A stretch of DNA of 8,203 nucleotides, from NCBI GenBank assembly GCA_029251065.1, contig JAQXEB010000261.1, positions 1 through 8,203 of the forward strand, written 5' to 3'. The notes beneath the pieces are model-generated. The model was not told the DNA's origin and did not search any database. It saw only the letters and a list, made by a program, of their open reading frames with translations. The number at the start of each line of letters is the position of its first letter. Position 1 is the first letter of the stretch. This DNA comes from Luminiphilus sp. Its GTDB lineage: Bacteria > Pseudomonadota > Gammaproteobacteria > Pseudomonadales > Halieaceae. A program made the translations under genes and the position numbers. This document shows, one piece after another, positions 6,650 to 8,203 of the stretch.

Positions 6650-7900
6650 ATGACCGCGCCCGCAAATCCATTTGCCTCAGATTTAACCCTCCCGCTAATA
6701 GAAATCGATGTTGCCAACCCAAAGCGCTTCGAGCTCGACTGCTGGCAGCCATTGTTTAGACGTCTTCGAAAAGAGTCTCCGGTCCATTATCAGACGGTGG
6801 GCAATTTAGGCCCATTTTGGTCCATTAGTCGTTTCGATGACATTGTCGAGATCGAGAAGAACGCTGAAGTTTTCTCATCGGAGCCGTCGATTGCCATCAT
6901 CGATCCGCTCCCTGAGCTAGACATCAAAAACTTCATTGCAATGGACGAGCCTGGTCATAGCCAGCAGCGCAAAGCATTCCAGCCTGTTGTCGCACCCAAA
7001 AATCTGACCGAGTTTGAGTCATTGATTCGGAGCAGAACGCGTGCCGCGCTCGAGTCATTACCTGAGAACACACCCTTTAATTGGGTGGAGCTGGTTTCAC
7101 GGAATTTAACGACCCAGATGCTCGCAACACTATTCGACTTCCCATGGGAAGAGCGACAAAAATTATCGACGTGGTCGGACGCAGCCGTGTCTGATGAGCG
7201 CATTACCGGTAAGGCTGATCTAACATTGGAAGAGCGTCAGTTGATGGCTGTCGATATCTTCGAAAGTTTCTCGAGGTTGTGGCAAGAACGCTTGGATGAT
7301 GGCGTCGAATCATTCGATCTGATTCGTTTGATGCAAAAAGACCCCAACACCAAAGACCTTATTAACGACCCCGTGATGTTTATTGGCAATTTGCTGTTGC
7401 TGATTGTCGGTGGCAACGATACGACACGTAATTCAATGACCGGTGGCGTCATCTTTTTTAATGAGAATCCCGGTGAGCTTGAAAAGGTGCGGAACGATAC
7501 TTCCTTGATTCCTTCCATGGTGTCTGAGGTCATTCGCTTTCAAACGCCGTTACCGCACATGCGACGAACCGTTGCAAGAGACTTTGAGTTCAAAGGCCAT
7601 CGCATGAAGGAGGGCGATAAGGTAGTGCTTTGGTATTGTTCTGCTAATCGGGACGATGACGTGATTAAAAACCCCGATTCGTTCGTAATCGACCGAGAAT
7701 CACCGCGTAATCACGCTTCATTTGGATTTGGCATTCACAGATGTATGGGGAATCGTCTAGCAGAAATGCAGCTTCGTGTTCTGTGGGAGGAGTGTTTGGA
7801 CCTGTTTGAATCTATTGACGTACAGGCTGAGCCAACGAGGCTCAGTAACAACTTCGTCCGCGGTTACTCAGAGCTTGAAGTGGTGGTTAAGCGGCAATGA
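6650..7900 (+). CDS. CYP153: Cytochrome P450, CYP153-family terminal alkane/fatty acid hydroxylase
   Basis: A 416-residue soluble bacterial P450. The oxygen-activating I-helix motif VGGNDTTR is at 253-260, the K-helix ExxR is E293-VIR296, and the haem loop FGFGIHRCMG spans 358-367 with C365 as the axial thiolate. The haem loop followed by NRLAEMQLRVLWEE, plus the GNDTTR form of the I-helix, is the signature of CYP153, whose characterised members hydroxylate the terminal carbon of medium-chain n-alkanes, primary alcohols or fatty acids in the cytoplasm. It follows the ferredoxin by 17 bases and is clearly co-transcribed; together they need a reductase not found here. All catalytic motifs are intact, so it should be functional. 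The N-terminus lacks a membrane anchor, as expected. Substrate range cannot be read from sequence alone. No alcohol dehydrogenase or AlkB-type gene adjoins it. Confidence 0.95.
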   Translation: MTAPANPFASDLTLPLIEIDVANPKRFELDCWQPLFRRLRKESPVHYQTVGNLGPFWSISRFDDIVEIEKNAEVFSSEPSIAIIDPLPELDIKNFIAMDEPGHSQQRKAFQPVVAPKNLTEFESLIRSRTRAALESLPENTPFNWVELVSRNLTTQMLATLFDFPWEERQKLSTWSDAAVSDERITGKADLTLEERQLMAVDIFESFSRLWQERLDDGVESFDLIRLMQKDPNTKDLINDPVMFIGNLLLLIVGGNDTTRNSMTGGVIFFNENPGELEKVRNDTSLIPSMVSEVIRFQTPLPHMRRTVARDFEFKGHRMKEGDKVVLWYCSANRDDDVIKNPDSFVIDRESPRNHASFGFGIHRCMGNRLAEMQLRVLWEECLDLFESIDVQAEPTRLSNNFVRGYSELEVVVKRQ

Positions 7901-7907
7901 GGGTTAC

Positions 7908-7950
7908 GTGACTTTTTGGCCACTGCCTTTCGGTGGTAGCGGCAAGTCAC
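7908..7950 (+). terminator. Multi-stem hairpin after the CYP153 stop, possible terminator
   Basis: GTGACTT (7908-7914) pairs with AAGTCAC (7944-7950), GCC (7919-7921) with GGC (7941-7943), and ACTGCC (7922-7927) with GGTGGT (7932-7937, two G-T wobbles) around a TTTC loop. The structure starts seven bases after the P450 stop codon. No T-run follows, so it is not a textbook intrinsic terminator; it may instead protect the transcript 3' end. Confidence 0.4.
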
Positions 7951-8015
7951 CACACCACGCGACAACTCAGCGGGTCGAAAAATAAAAATTAAATGAAAAC
8001 AGAAGCTTAAGGATT

Positions 8016-8060
8016 TGGTAGGACCAGCCAGATTCGAACTGGCGACCTCTACCATGTCAA
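8016..8060 (-). pseudogene. 3' fragment of tRNA-Val(GAC), right copy (att-like direct repeat)
   Basis: Minus-strand reading gives anticodon loop TTGACAT, GGTAG, AGGTC, T-arm GCCAG-TTCGAAT-CTGGC, TGGTCCT, discriminator A and CCA. It has the same extent as the left copy and differs at four bases only, all in the T-stem and all compensated. The sequence beyond the anticodon loop (minus-strand ...GTCTATA) has no tRNA character, so there is no 5' half at all. An AT-rich tract (7978-8005) lies on its CCA side, which on the minus strand is T-rich and could be the former tRNA terminator. It marks the right edge of the P450 cassette. Confidence 0.82.
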
Positions 8061-8203
8061 TATAGACGGGTGCACAAACATACACAGCTCAATGCGGACA
8101 TTAACACTAGATGCATCCAGAGAGAGTCTTTAGTAGCCGCTCTTCGCTACAGGTTTGAACGAGAATAGATTGTCACTGAGGCGTTGTAGATCGAGTAGGG
8201 GCT
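8061..8203. other. Right edge, no gene recognised; gene-free tail of the window from 7901
   Basis: From the P450 stop (7900) to the window end there is no credible gene: the stretch holds the hairpin at 7908-7950, an AT-rich tract, the right tRNA fragment and this tail. In the tail I see only GTAGC/GCTAC (8133-8137 and 8146-8150), a 5-bp inverted repeat with an 8-nt loop. A gene may begin past the window end. Confidence 0.5.

Larger units (their letters stand above)
5055..8060. mobile_element. Putative tRNA-Val-bounded cassette carrying regulator, ferredoxin and CYP153
   Basis: The segment is delimited by two same-orientation 45-nt copies of the 3' portion of tRNA-Val(GAC), 2961 bp apart. 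Integrative elements using tyrosine recombinases commonly enter tRNA genes, cross over in the anticodon or T-loop region and leave the 3' tRNA end as a direct repeat at the far side. The cargo is a self-contained regulator plus electron carrier plus P450 unit. I see no integrase, excisionase or transposase between the repeats, so mobilisation would have to be in trans, or the element is fixed. An alternative is two unrelated insertion scars with the intervening genes being residual. The boundaries are seen; the mobility is inferred. Confidence 0.5.

Noticed and set aside
5055..8060. Repeats as ends of an insertion sequence or integron cassette array
   Set aside because: No transposase is present, the repeats are direct rather than inverted, and no attC core (RYYYAAC/GTTRRRY) was recognised; the repeats are clearly tRNA sequence.

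Overview
The window looks like a chromosomal accessory region of a marine, hydrocarbon- or lipid-using gammaproteobacterium. This is inferred from moderate GC, Shine-Dalgarno-led genes, a CYP153-type cytochrome P450 with its own ferredoxin, an AraC/OruR-type regulator, a SpdH-like Tat-exported flavoprotein and a tRNA-Val(GAC) sequence of gammaproteobacterial style. Genus cannot be fixed from the sequence alone.

Positions 1-4840 hold four plus-strand genes: a two-domain cupin that is open at the left window edge (2-814), a Tat-signal FAD-dependent amine oxidase/dehydrogenase of the spermidine dehydrogenase type (835-2715), a class I acyl-CoA synthetase (2813-4339) and a single-domain cupin (4421-4840). 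The cupin domains at both ends resemble one another, so this reads as one catabolic gene set: oxidation of an amine or similar substrate outside the cytoplasm, CoA activation of a carboxylic acid inside, and small cupins of unknown function. The substrate is not identifiable.

Positions 5055-8060 form a separate module. It is bracketed by two 45-nt minus-strand fragments (5055-5099 and 8016-8060), each equal to the 3' part of tRNA-Val(GAC), starting in the anticodon loop and ending in CCA. They are direct repeats 2961 bp apart, and sequence similarity stops abruptly at the anticodon loop. Between them are an AraC-family regulator on the minus strand (5206-6207) and, divergently, a putidaredoxin-type [2Fe-2S] ferredoxin (6300-6632) and a CYP153 terminal hydroxylase (6650-7900). 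This resembles a metabolic cassette bounded by tRNA-derived attachment sites, with no integrase and no ferredoxin reductase in view.

The two tRNA fragments differ at only four bases, and these form two compensating base-pair changes in the T-stem. They therefore look like descendants of two different functional tRNA genes rather than a simple recent duplication. This tRNA-bounded P450 cassette is the most unusual thing in the window. The last 143 bases contain no recognisable feature beyond a short inverted repeat.
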